Assembly (NCBI GenBank): GCA_030018855.1
Contig: JASEHG010000003.1
Span: 1 to 32,653, forward strand
Direction: 5' to 3'
From: Candidatus Brocadiaceae bacterium
GTDB lineage: Bacteria > Planctomycetota > Brocadiia > Brocadiales > Bathyanammoxibiaceae
DNA length: 32,653 nt
A model generated the notes under the pieces. That model saw nothing but the letters and a program-made list of their open reading frames with translations. It was not told the DNA's origin and did no database searches. The stretch's first letter is position 1, and every line of letters starts with the position of its first letter. Below, in pieces: positions 7,338 through 14,391 of the stretch. The position numbers and the translations under genes were made by a program.

Positions 7338-8780
7338 ATGAACCTCACCAATAAAGTCGTAATCATTGGCCTGGATGCCGCCCCTCCTGAACTGGTCTTT
7401 GACCGCTGGCTGGATGAACTGCCCACCATTAAATGGCTCACAGGACACGGGTTATATGGGGAGCTGGAGAGTACCATCCCCTCCATCACCTGCCCCGCCT
7501 GGGCCTCCATGACTACTGGGAAAGACCCTGGACGGCTGGGCATCTACGGCTTCAGGAACCGTACCAGATACGATTACAGTGAGATGGCCTTTGTGGACTC
7601 TAGCTGGGTAAGGGAAGAGACCTTGTGGGATATACTCTCCAGATACGGCCTCAGGTCCATCCTGGTAGGCATACCCCCGAGCTATCCCCCCAAGGCCATT
7701 AACGGCAGGATGGTAAGCTGTTTTATGGCCGGGGACTCACCAGACTATACCTACCCGAGGGAATTCCGTACCGAAGTAGAAGCGCTGACGGGGGGCTACA
7801 TACCAGACGTAAAGGACTTCCGCTCCGGAGACAAAGGCCCTATCCTCAAGACCGTCTACGAGATGACCCAGAGGAGATTTCGCCTGGCAAAGGCCCTCCT
7901 GCAGAGACAGGATTGGGAGCTCTTTATGATGGTGGAGATGGGTACGGATAGGCTCCAGCATGCCTTCTGGAGATACCTTGATGAGGCCCATCCCTCTTAT
8001 TGCCCCGGTACTGAATACGGAGACGCAATACTGGACTATTACAAATATCTTGACAGGGAATTGGGCGAAATCTTGACCCTGATAGAAGGGCGTGCCACCC
8101 TGCTGGTCGTCTCCGACCACGGGGCAAAGAGGATGGAGGGCGGGATATGCGTCAACGAGTGGCTCCTGGCCAACGGTTACCTCAGGCTACTGGAATACCC
8201 GCAGGAGATTACCTCCTTTCAACACCTAAAAGTAGACTGGAGACGTACAGTAGCCTGGGCCCACAGCGGCTACTACGGCAGGGTATTCCTCAACGTAAGA
8301 GGGCGTGAGCCTATGGGCTTACTCCCCCCGCAGGATTACGAAAGGATAAGAAGGGAGCTTGCCCAGGGGCTTGAGGACATCAGAAATGAATGCGGACAAA
8401 GGATAAACACTAGGGCCTTTAGGCCGGAGGATATTTACCCGGAGTGCCGGGGGATTGCGCCCGACCTGCTCGTCTATTTCGGCGACCAATACTATAGGAG
8501 CATAGGCAGTGTGGGCCACAAAAAATTTTGGACCAGGGAGAACGACAACGGTTCCGATGACGCAAACCACTCGCAATATGGTATCTTTGTCTTGTATAAT
8601 GAGGGTTTAATGGATTCCCCCGTAGGGGCACGGCGTGCCGTGCCCTTGAGGAGGAGGCCAGCCATGAACCGTTCTGGTTCAGGGCCAGCCCATATCCTTG
8701 ACGTGGCACCAACGGTGTTAGGATGCATGGGGCTGGAGGTGCCCCTGGATATGAAGGGGAACGCCATAAATCGCAGGTAG
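7338..8780 (+). CDS. Alkaline phosphatase superfamily protein (type I phosphodiesterase/nucleotide pyrophosphatase-like)
   Basis: A metal-dependent phospho- or sulfo-ester hydrolase of the AP/NPP superfamily, 480 residues. Visible motifs are the N-terminal strand with a metal-ligand Asp (KVVIIGLDAAPPEL), the nucleophile segment (PSITCPAWASMTTGKDPGRLGIYGF, Thr after PSI as likely nucleophile), MVEMGTDRLQHAFWRYLDEAHP with further ligands, and VSDHGAKRMEGG. Substrate cannot be told from sequence; relatives include phosphoglycerol and nucleotide hydrolases. I chose the ATG at 7338 over the TTG at 7326. No signal peptide is seen, so it is probably cytoplasmic. Residues about 430-445 (GARRAVPLRRRP) are an in-frame palindromic repeat insertion near the C-terminus. 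cysC follows after 36 nt. Confidence 0.85.
   Translation: MNLTNKVVIIGLDAAPPELVFDRWLDELPTIKWLTGHGLYGELESTIPSITCPAWASMTTGKDPGRLGIYGFRNRTRYDYSEMAFVDSSWVREETLWDILSRYGLRSILVGIPPSYPPKAINGRMVSCFMAGDSPDYTYPREFRTEVEALTGGYIPDVKDFRSGDKGPILKTVYEMTQRRFRLAKALLQRQDWELFMMVEMGTDRLQHAFWRYLDEAHPSYCPGTEYGDAILDYYKYLDRELGEILTLIEGRATLLVVSDHGAKRMEGGICVNEWLLANGYLRLLEYPQEITSFQHLKVDWRRTVAWAHSGYYGRVFLNVRGREPMGLLPPQDYERIRRELAQGLEDIRNECGQRINTRAFRPEDIYPECRGIAPDLLVYFGDQYYRSIGSVGHKKFWTRENDNGSDDANHSQYGIFVLYNEGLMDSPVGARRAVPLRRRPAMNRSGSGPAHILDVAPTVLGCMGLEVPLDMKGNAINRR
8622..8648. repeat. Family-B palindrome inside the phosphatase gene
   Basis: GTAGGGGCACGGCGTGCCGTGCCCTTG is an imperfect palindrome read in frame as VGARRAVPL. 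It shares its GTAGGGGCAC end with the copies at 9927 and 15824. Confidence 0.8.
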
Positions 8781-8816
8781 TGATTTAATAAATTTCACCA
8801 AGGAGGTAGACTCGGC

Positions 8817-9401
8817 GTGGAAAAAGTTGAAAATCCGCCATATTATGGGCGGGGTGTAACAATCTGGTTTACAGGGTTACCAAGCTCAGGGAAGACTACC
8901 ATCGCCCACAAGTTGGAGGGAATCCTGAGAGACAGGGGCTGTAAGGTAGAAGTCTTTGACGGAGACGTCATCAGGAAGCACCTCTGCTCAGAGCTGGGCT
9001 TTTCTAAACAGGATAGAGACACGAACATCAAGCGGATTGCCTACGTGTGTAAGCTCATGAGCAGGAATGGTGTGGTGGCCATTGCGGCGGCCATCTCCCC
9101 CTACAGGGAAATCAGGGATTATGCCCGTAAGGAGATAGGGGACTTCCTGGAGGTATACGTAAAGTGTCCCATTGACGTGTGCACAAAGCGAGACGTTAAA
9201 GGACTCTACAAGAAGGCCCTCAACGGGGAGATAAAGGGCTTTACCGGCGTGGACGACCCCTACGAGGAACCTCTCCACCCAGAACTCATCCTGGAAACCC
9301 ACAATGAATCCGTAGAGGACTCCACAAATAAGGTCGTCCAACTCCTGGAGGATAAAGGATACCTCCAGCCAGCCAGGAAGGGCCACCGTTCCTCTCTGTA
9401 G
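8817..9401 (+). CDS. cysC: Adenylylsulfate kinase (APS kinase)
   Basis: Phosphorylates adenosine 5'-phosphosulfate to PAPS with ATP, in the cytoplasm. The 194 residues show the P-loop (GLPSSGKTT), the FDGDVIRKHL substrate motif, FSKQDRDTNIKRIAYV, AAISPYREIRDYAR and GFTGVDDPYEEP, all diagnostic of CysC. The GTG start at 8817 is set by a strong AAGGAGG 9 nt upstream. No sulfate adenylyltransferase or sulfotransferase is in the window, so the PAPS use is unknown; the adjacent AP-superfamily hydrolase could act on a phospho- or sulfo-ester, which is speculative. The stop codon TAG is contributed by a palindromic repeat that begins at the last codon. Confidence 0.95.
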   Translation: MEKVENPPYYGRGVTIWFTGLPSSGKTTIAHKLEGILRDRGCKVEVFDGDVIRKHLCSELGFSKQDRDTNIKRIAYVCKLMSRNGVVAIAAAISPYREIRDYARKEIGDFLEVYVKCPIDVCTKRDVKGLYKKALNGEIKGFTGVDDPYEEPLHPELILETHNESVEDSTNKVVQLLEDKGYLQPARKGHRSSL

Positions 9402-9457
9402 GGACAAACCTATGTGTTTGCCCAAAATAATGGGGCAGGTGCAAGACCTGCCCCTAC
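9398..9457. repeat. Two family-B palindromes between cysC and mqnA
   Basis: The first (9398-9425) is GTAGGGACAAACC-TATG-TGTTTGCCC and supplies the cysC stop codon. It is followed by AAAATAAT, the same 3' extension as the repeat at the end of mqnC. The second (9432-9457) is GGGGCAGGTGCAAGACCTGCCCC plus TAC, a near-perfect hairpin 10 nt before the mqnA start, and could influence mqnA translation. Confidence 0.8.
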
Positions 9458-9466
9458 AATAAAACC

Positions 9467-10342
9467 ATGAAGAAGAGCCTGAGAGTCGGGGCAGTGCCCT
9501 ACCTAAATACAAAACCCTTAACTGCGGGGATAGAGGGCGGTAGAGGGGTAGAATTACGCCTTGCCGTGCCCTCCCAACTGCCCGGCCTCCTGGAACGAGG
9601 GGAATTAGACGTGGCCCTCATACCCTCCATAGAATACCTGCGCGGCCGCCCCTTTTTTGTCGTACCAGACACGTCTATTGCCTCCAGGGGGGCAGTGGAA
9701 AGCGTGTTACTCTTCCTGCGCGTCCCCAGGGTAAGGGACATCAAGCGGGTTGCCCTGGATGAATCCTCCCTGACCTCCGCCGCACTGGTCAGGGTAATCC
9801 TCCAGGAGAGGTACGGCCTCGGATTGTCCAGTGTAGAGTATGTCCCCTGGCCCCGTAATCAGGATTTAAATGATACCCAGGCCGATGCAGTACTGGTCAT
9901 TGGGGATAACGCCATGAAGATGGCCAGTAGGGGCACGTTGCAACGTGCCCCTACCACGGGCGTCTACTCTACCCTTGACCTGGGGGCAGAGTGGAAGGCC
10001 CTTACGGGACTCCCCTTCGTCTACGCCCTGTGGGTCACCTCTAAAAAAGGACTGGTAGACAGTACCAGGAGGCTACTCAATGAGGCAAAGAGGAAGGGCC
10101 TGGCGGCCCTCCCCGAGATTGCCCGGAGAGAGGCAAAGAGGCTGGGGCTGGAGCCAGGGTTCTGCCTGAGATACCTCTCTGAGAACATCTGCTATGAACT
10201 GGGGGAAGCGGAGGTCGCAGGGTTGCGGCAGTTCTATCGCTACGCCCTGTCCATGGGCCTGGCCTCGGAAGGAGTTAATCTTGACTTCGGAAATAAGACA
10301 CATATTAGAGAAGGCACTCTCCAGGGAACGGATAGTACCTGA
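9467..10342 (+). CDS. mqnA: Chorismate dehydratase MqnA (futalosine menaquinone pathway)
   Basis: Dehydrates chorismate to 3-enolpyruvylbenzoate, the first step of the futalosine route to menaquinone. The 291 residues carry family motifs: RVGAVPYLNTKPLTAGIE at the N-terminus, LLERGELDVALIPSIEYLRG, VPDTSIASRGAVESVLLF and VALDESSLTSAALVRVIL. Residues about 155-163 (SRGTLQRAP) are encoded by a perfect 28-bp palindromic repeat inserted in frame. mqnC overlaps the end of this gene, so they form an operon; mqnB, mqnD and mqnE are not in the window. No clear Shine-Dalgarno sequence precedes the ATG, where the repeat hairpin lies instead. Confidence 0.93.
   Translation: MKKSLRVGAVPYLNTKPLTAGIEGGRGVELRLAVPSQLPGLLERGELDVALIPSIEYLRGRPFFVVPDTSIASRGAVESVLLFLRVPRVRDIKRVALDESSLTSAALVRVILQERYGLGLSSVEYVPWPRNQDLNDTQADAVLVIGDNAMKMASRGTLQRAPTTGVYSTLDLGAEWKALTGLPFVYALWVTSKKGLVDSTRRLLNEAKRKGLAALPEIARREAKRLGLEPGFCLRYLSENICYELGEAEVAGLRQFYRYALSMGLASEGVNLDFGNKTHIREGTLQGTDST
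9927..9954. repeat. Perfect 28-bp family-B palindrome inside mqnA
   Basis: GTAGGGGCACGTTG followed by its exact reverse complement. It is read in frame within mqnA. A near-identical copy sits inside lnt at 15824-15851 in a different reading frame. Confidence 0.9.
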
Positions 10343-11387
10343 GGAGGGCCTGGCCCTCCTCTCCTCCAAGGACCTCCTTGCCCTGGGGAGGACTGCGGAG
10401 GAGGTGTGCAGAAGGCTCCACCCTGAACCTTATCGTACCTATGCCATAGACAGGAACGTCAACTACACCAATATCTGCGTGGCCAGGTGCCGTTTCTGTG
10501 CCTTTTCTAGAGACCTGGATGAGGAGGATGCCTACACAATCAGCGAAGGAGACCTCTTCCAGAAGATAAAAGAGACCGTTGAACAGGGGGGCACCCAGAT
10601 ACTTATGCAAGGGGGTCTCCATCCACATCTGAGGCTAGACTTCTACGAGGGGCTCCTCCGCTCCATAAAAGAGAGGTTCTCCATACATATCCACTCCTTT
10701 TCCCCTCCGGAGATAATCCATTTCTCCAGGCTGGAGGGGCTAACGGTAAGGGAGGTAATCCTGCGGCTGAAGGAGGCGGGGCTGGACTCCATCCCTGGTG
10801 GCGGGGCGGAGATACTTGTGGACCGCTGTCGGGGGGCAGTAAGTCCCAGGAAATATACGGCGGGAGAATGGTTGACCGTCATGCGGGAGGCCCACGGGCT
10901 GGGCATGAAGACCTCTGCCACCATGATGTTCGGTCACGTGGAGACCCTGGAGGAGAGGATAGTCCACATGGACAGGCTCCGCCAGCTACAGGACGAGACG
11001 GGCGGCTTTACGGCCTTCATACCCTGGCCCTTTCAACCCATGCACACCCAGTTAGAGAAGCTCCCGCCCGTCGGGGCATTTGAGTACCTGAAGACCCTGG
11101 CCGTCTCCAGGCTCTATCTGGACAATATCCCGAACGTCCAATCCTCGTGGGTAACACAGGGGGCAAAGATAGGGCAACTGGCCCTAAGGTTCGGGGCCAA
11201 TGACATGGGCAGTACCATGCTGGAGGAGAACGTAGTGCGGGCCGCAGGGGTAAGCTTCCGCATGAGCAGGGAAGAGATAATACGCCTCATAGAAGACCTC
11301 GGCTACCAGGCCCGCCAGAGGGATTTCTACTACCAATTAGTAGATGGTAGGGGCAATCCGCCTGAGGCGGACAGTTGCCCAAAATAA
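10281..11387 (+). CDS. mqnC: Cyclic dehypoxanthinyl futalosine synthase MqnC (radical SAM)
   Basis: A radical SAM enzyme that cyclises dehypoxanthinyl futalosine in menaquinone biosynthesis. Motifs: NVNYTNICVARCRFCAFSR with the CxxxCxxC cluster site, GGTQILMQGGLHPHL, DSIPGGGAEILVDR, TSATMMFGHVET, and GANDMGSTMLEENVV. GGGAEIL and GANDMGST favour MqnC over MqnE. The ORF track starts at 10194, but a TTG at 10281 has GGAAGGAG 6 nt upstream and begins just where homologous sequence begins, so 10281 is preferred (368 residues). It overlaps mqnA by 62 nt in another frame. The last 12 residues (NPPEADSCPK and preceding) are repeat-derived, added beyond the conserved end. Confidence 0.92.
   Translation: MTSEIRHILEKALSRERIVPEEGLALLSSKDLLALGRTAEEVCRRLHPEPYRTYAIDRNVNYTNICVARCRFCAFSRDLDEEDAYTISEGDLFQKIKETVEQGGTQILMQGGLHPHLRLDFYEGLLRSIKERFSIHIHSFSPPEIIHFSRLEGLTVREVILRLKEAGLDSIPGGGAEILVDRCRGAVSPRKYTAGEWLTVMREAHGLGMKTSATMMFGHVETLEERIVHMDRLRQLQDETGGFTAFIPWPFQPMHTQLEKLPPVGAFEYLKTLAVSRLYLDNIPNVQSSWVTQGAKIGQLALRFGANDMGSTMLEENVVRAAGVSFRMSREEIIRLIEDLGYQARQRDFYYQLVDGRGNPPEADSCPK
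11347..11380. repeat. Nested palindromic repeat at the end of mqnC
   Basis: An outer family-B pair (GTAGGGGCAA and GTTGCCC) encloses a family-C palindrome (TCCGCCTGAGGCGGA). The repeat is followed by AAAATAAT, which provides the mqnC stop; the 14-nt TTGCCCAAAATAAT is identical to that after the cysC repeat. Confidence 0.8.
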
Positions 11388-11407
11388 TCAGGTATGTCAA
11401 GACCCCA

Positions 11408-11434
11408 TAGGGCAGGTGCAAGACCTGCCCCTAC
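11408..11434. repeat. Family-B palindrome between convergent mqnC and the DUF542 gene
   Basis: TAGGGCAGGTGCAAGACCTGCCCCTA is a strong hairpin in the 46-nt gap between two convergent genes. It could act as a bidirectional stem for transcript ends, though no U-tract follows. Confidence 0.75.
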
Positions 11435-11628
11435 TACCCTGCCACGCACGCATTGAGGGCCTTTAGCAAGGACTCCACGTCTACCCCGTCATTTTTAGCG
11501 GTCTTCTCTATAGAAAATCCCCCTCCACAACAGCTATCCACCTTGAAATCCTTAAAGACCTTCATGGTCCTGGGGAACTTGCGGATAACCTCGTTTATTA
11601 TCATGTCCTTGGTAATAAGTCTGCTCAA
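11434..11628 (-). CDS. Small DUF542/ScdA-N-like protein (also resembles DUF1858)
   Basis: A 64-residue protein consisting only of one domain: ITKDMIINEVIRKFPRTMKVF, then DFKVDSCCGGGFSIEKTA, then DVESLLKALNACV. This is the layout of the N-terminal domain of RIC/ScdA iron-sulfur repair proteins (DUF542) and of stand-alone DUF1858 proteins; the CCGGG cysteine pair favours DUF542. The hemerythrin domain of full ScdA is absent. A TTG start at 11628 has GGAGG 7 nt upstream. It is the only minus-strand gene between 5.3 and 18.6 kb. It may sense or bind a metal or NO/redox ligand; function not established. Confidence 0.75.
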   Translation of the reverse strand: MSRLITKDMIINEVIRKFPRTMKVFKDFKVDSCCGGGFSIEKTAKNDGVDVESLLKALNACVAG

Positions 11629-11757
11629 GATTTAACCTCCTCCCAGGTGGCACCCGCCTGATAAAATACCTGGAAGGATTTTAAACAATTTCCTACCCCA
11701 ACTCAAGCCCCCTTCTGAGTAGAGGCGGCCCCGGGACGCTTCTACAAATTTTAATCC

Positions 11758-11786
11758 TTGCAAGAAGACCTGAAGGATACTATAAT
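11758..11786 (+). promoter_or_regulatory. Strong sigma-70 promoter for the B12-binding radical SAM gene
   Basis: TTGCAA (11758-11763), a 17-nt spacer and a perfect TATAAT (11781-11786). Transcription would start near 11793, so the palindrome at 11790-11817 would form the very 5' end of the leader before the ATG at 11833. Confidence 0.65.
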
Positions 11787-11789
11787 TTT

Positions 11790-11817
11790 CCAGAGCAAGG
11801 GCATGGCGTGCCCCTGG
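11790..11817. repeat. Palindromic repeat in the leader of the radical SAM gene
   Basis: CCAG...GGGCATGGCGTGCCCCTGG pairs as a stem right at the predicted transcription start, giving a 5'-terminal hairpin in the mRNA. Confidence 0.6.
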
Positions 11818-11832
11818 AAACTGTAAAGAAAC

Positions 11833-13275
11833 ATGAAAAAACTAGTCCTGATAAATCCCCATCCTGAAGTACATTACGGCGAGGAAAACGTTACCACCCT
11901 GGTACAGATGCCCCTCAACCTGGGCTACCTGGCGGCACTCACCCCCAGGGATAAATGGACGGTAGACATCATAGACGAGACTATTGAGCTGGCAGTAGAT
12001 TACAGGAGCGGCGAGCTGCGTTTCGCCGGGGCTGACCTGGTGGGTGTCTCTGCCGTGAGCTATCAGTCCCCCAGGGCGTATGATATTGCCAGGGCCTGCA
12101 AGAAACACAATATACCCGTGGTCATAGGCGGCCCCCATGCCTCCACTATCCCTGATGAAGCGGTCCGTTATGCGGATGCCGCCGTGGTAGGGGAGGCTGA
12201 GGGCATCTGGGGAGACCTGCTAAGAGACCTGGAAGACGGACGACTGAAGAAACAATACTTCGGCGGCCTTACCCCACTGGAGAGATACAGGGATTTATAC
12301 CCCGACAGGGAACTGCTGAAGAAGAAATATAACTATAAGTATTCCTCCATTATCACCACTCGCGGCTGTCCCAACCGATGCGACTTCTGCGCCGTACCCC
12401 TCTTCCAGGGAAAGAAGTACCGCGAACGCCCCGTGGAGGACGTACTCAAGGAGATGGCCTCCACAAGCTACAAAGGGCTGATGTTTGCCGAGGACAACTT
12501 CTACGGTCACAGTAAAAAAGCCAACGAGCGGGCAAGGGCCCTCTTTAAGGGCATGACGGAGCAGAACATCATAAAGGACTGGTTCGGCTTTACCGCCCTC
12601 AACACGGCCTTTGACGAGGAGACCCTGAAGTATATGGCCTCCAGCGGGTGCCTGGGCATCCTCATCGGGATAGAGTCCCTGGACGAGGAGGTCCTTAAGG
12701 GTATAAATAAACACATCAACCTCAGGATTGGCGTAGAGAATTACAGAAAGGGCATTGAGAACCTCCACCGCCACGGGATCGTCTGCTGGGGCTCGGTAAT
12801 CTTTGGGGCCGACGGCGACACCAAAGACAACTTCAAGAGGATGACAGATTTTACCCTTGAGGCGGGCATGGACATCCTGACCTTCGGCGTCTACACCCCC
12901 ATGCCCATGACCAGCAGCTTCCAGAGGCTCATGCAAGAGGGGCGCATCTTCCGCAACCGTTTCCCAAAAGACTGGTACTACTACAACTCCAACCACCTGG
13001 TCTTCACCCCCAGGGACATGACCATTGATGACCTCATTGAGGGGCTGGAGTACGTTTACGAAAACCTCTACTCCAGGGAGGCCTTAAAGGCCCGTTTTGA
13101 CCGTACCCTGAAAGAGACCAACAACTCCAAGAACGCCATGTTCGCCTACCGTATAAACATTGACTGGAGGGTGGTCTTCAAATCAGTGATAGACGACCTG
13201 AAGGCCCTGTACGATTCGGGGACGTATCCCGGGGCGAAGGGGCATCAGGTGGCTGGGGTGGGGAACAGGGTTTAA
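11833..13275 (+). CDS. B12-binding domain radical SAM protein
   Basis: A 480-residue enzyme with an N-terminal cobalamin-binding Rossmann domain (LVLINPHPEVHYGEENV, DLVGVSAVSYQSPRAYDIA, IPVVIGGPHASTIPDEA, about residues 1-150). The radical SAM core follows (ITTRGCPNRCDFCAVPLF, a CxxxCxxC cluster; LMFAEDNFYG; LIGIESLDEEVL). The C-terminal region (TFGVYTPMPMTSSFQRL to the end) resembles the DUF4070 extension of hopanoid- and lipid-modifying members such as HpnJ/HpnP, but the substrate is not deducible. It stands alone behind its own promoter rather than in an obvious operon. The last 15 residues (YPGAKGHQVAGVGNRV) look weakly constrained. Methylation or C-C bond chemistry on a lipid is one possibility. 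Confidence 0.85.
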   Translation: MKKLVLINPHPEVHYGEENVTTLVQMPLNLGYLAALTPRDKWTVDIIDETIELAVDYRSGELRFAGADLVGVSAVSYQSPRAYDIARACKKHNIPVVIGGPHASTIPDEAVRYADAAVVGEAEGIWGDLLRDLEDGRLKKQYFGGLTPLERYRDLYPDRELLKKKYNYKYSSIITTRGCPNRCDFCAVPLFQGKKYRERPVEDVLKEMASTSYKGLMFAEDNFYGHSKKANERARALFKGMTEQNIIKDWFGFTALNTAFDEETLKYMASSGCLGILIGIESLDEEVLKGINKHINLRIGVENYRKGIENLHRHGIVCWGSVIFGADGDTKDNFKRMTDFTLEAGMDILTFGVYTPMPMTSSFQRLMQEGRIFRNRFPKDWYYYNSNHLVFTPRDMTIDDLIEGLEYVYENLYSREALKARFDRTLKETNNSKNAMFAYRINIDWRVVFKSVIDDLKALYDSGTYPGAKGHQVAGVGNRV

Positions 13276-13292
13276 AGGGGTAGCCACAGGTC

Positions 13293-13331
13293 ACGCCTGA
13301 GGCAGATTCGTCCGCCTGAGGCAGAGCGAAC
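13293..13331. repeat. Tandem family-C palindrome halves
   Basis: CGCCTGAGGCAGATTCG is followed by CCGCCTGAGGCAGAGCGAA. The CCTGAGGCAGA unit is the same as the P3 insert of rnpB (CGCCTCAGGCAGAGCGGA). Confidence 0.65.
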
Positions 13332-13374
13332 TTTAGCCTGCGTTATACTACTCCTCCCTAATCTAACCTCCCTT

Positions 13375-13941
13375 ATGATAGAAGAACTGGAAGTGCTGAA
13401 GGTGGTGGCCCGCAGACTAAAATCTGTTGATATTCCCTACATGGTCACAGGCTCCATAGCACTCAACTTCTATTCAGTCCCCCGAATGACCAGGGACATA
13501 GACCTGGTTATAGAACTCTCCCCTCCAGCGTTAGACAAGTTCTGCAGGCTCTTTTCAAAGGATTTCTATTTAAGCAGGGAGGCGGTAGAAGAGGCCGTAA
13601 GAAGGCCGGGGGTTTTTAATCTTATCCATAATAAATCCATTGTCAAAGTTGACTTTATAGTGCGGAAGGAGGACGAATATCACAAAGAGGAGTTTCAACG
13701 CAAAAGGCTTGTGACCGTAGAAGGGACACCCATCTCCCTGGTCTCCCCCGAAGACCTGATACTTTCAAAGCTCCTGTGGGCCAGAGACACAGACTCCGAA
13801 ATTCAATTGAAGGACGTGCAGAACCTACTCTCTAGCCTGGAAGGTCTGGATAAGCCCTATCTGCAGAGGCGGTCCCTCTCCCTGGGCCTAGAGGAACTAT
13901 ACAGGAAAAGCTTAAAAACTCGTCCTGGGCGTAACAAATAA
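13375..13941 (+). CDS. Nucleotidyltransferase-fold protein (AbiEii/DUF6036-like)
   Basis: A 188-residue protein with the minimal nucleotidyltransferase signature: MVTGSIALNFYSVPRMTRDIDLVI contains GS and the DxD metal-binding pair, and the third carboxylate is probably in IVKVDFIV. Further on, VSPEDLILSKLLWARD is the usual C-terminal helix of this group. Such proteins are often the toxin or effector half of two-gene modules, or antibiotic-type nucleotidyltransferases. It is followed after 1 nt by a small helical gene, consistent with a two-gene module. There is no clear Shine-Dalgarno sequence. It is flanked by family-C palindromes on both sides (13293, 14208), which may mark insertion of the pair. 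Confidence 0.75.
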   Translation: MIEELEVLKVVARRLKSVDIPYMVTGSIALNFYSVPRMTRDIDLVIELSPPALDKFCRLFSKDFYLSREAVEEAVRRPGVFNLIHNKSIVKVDFIVRKEDEYHKEEFQRKRLVTVEGTPISLVSPEDLILSKLLWARDTDSEIQLKDVQNLLSSLEGLDKPYLQRRSLSLGLEELYRKSLKTRPGRNK

Positions 13942-13942
13942 G

Positions 13943-14191
13943 ATGAGAGACACTACTCCCGAAATAGCCGAATTATTCCACCGCAGGCTTACGGCCCTTT
14001 CAGGTGAAGAACGCCTGAAGATGGGTTGCAGTATGCACGAGACCGCCCGACGGCTGGTCTTGACCTCACTGAAGACCCAGAACCCCCTGGCAAGCCAGAC
14101 TGAACTGCGTCAGGCCCTGTTCCTCCGTTTCTACGGAAAAGACTTTGAACCTGAGACCATAGAGAAAATCCTCCGGGTCCTGGGTACATAA
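13943..14191 (+). CDS. Conserved small helical protein paired with the nucleotidyltransferase
   Basis: An 82-residue protein: residues 1-50 contain SGEERLKMGCSMHETARRLV, a pattern I recognise from conserved hypothetical proteins next to nucleotidyltransferase genes, and residues 55-75 read ELRQALFLRFYGKDFEP. It looks all-helical, without signal peptide. It begins 1 nt after the stop of the nucleotidyltransferase, so the two are almost certainly translated from one message. It could be a cognate antitoxin or accessory subunit; that role is inferred from the pairing only. Confidence 0.7.
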   Translation: MRDTTPEIAELFHRRLTALSGEERLKMGCSMHETARRLVLTSLKTQNPLASQTELRQALFLRFYGKDFEPETIEKILRVLGT

Positions 14192-14207
14192 TGTAGAGGC
14201 AGGTCTC

Positions 14208-14223
14208 GTCCGCCTCAGGCGGA
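14208..14223. repeat. Family-C palindrome upstream of moeA
   Basis: GTCCGCCTCAGGCGGA lies between the nucleotidyltransferase module and moeA. A degraded relative (CCCGCCTGAGGCTGAG) lies at about 14357 in the moeA leader. Confidence 0.7.
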
Positions 14224-14391
14224 TTACCCATCTCTATAGCAAATACAAAAATAACCCTTGATGTGGGTCAGGATTTGGGATACAGTGAGGATCATGAAAA
14301 TACATCCGTTGTGGTGCCCTGCATCCCTAACGAGACCCGAGGAAGACTTGCCCTCCCCCGCCTGAGGCTGAGAAGAAAAGGAAGTAACGAA

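Noticed and set aside
10194-11387. mqnC start at 10194 and the MqnE alternative
   Set aside because: The first 29 residues are an alternate-frame reading of mqnA; TTG 10281 has a strong ribosome-binding site. GGGAEIL and GANDMGST fit MqnC better than MqnE.
12295-12996. 233-residue minus-strand ORF
   Set aside because: Antisense shadow of the radical SAM gene at 11833.
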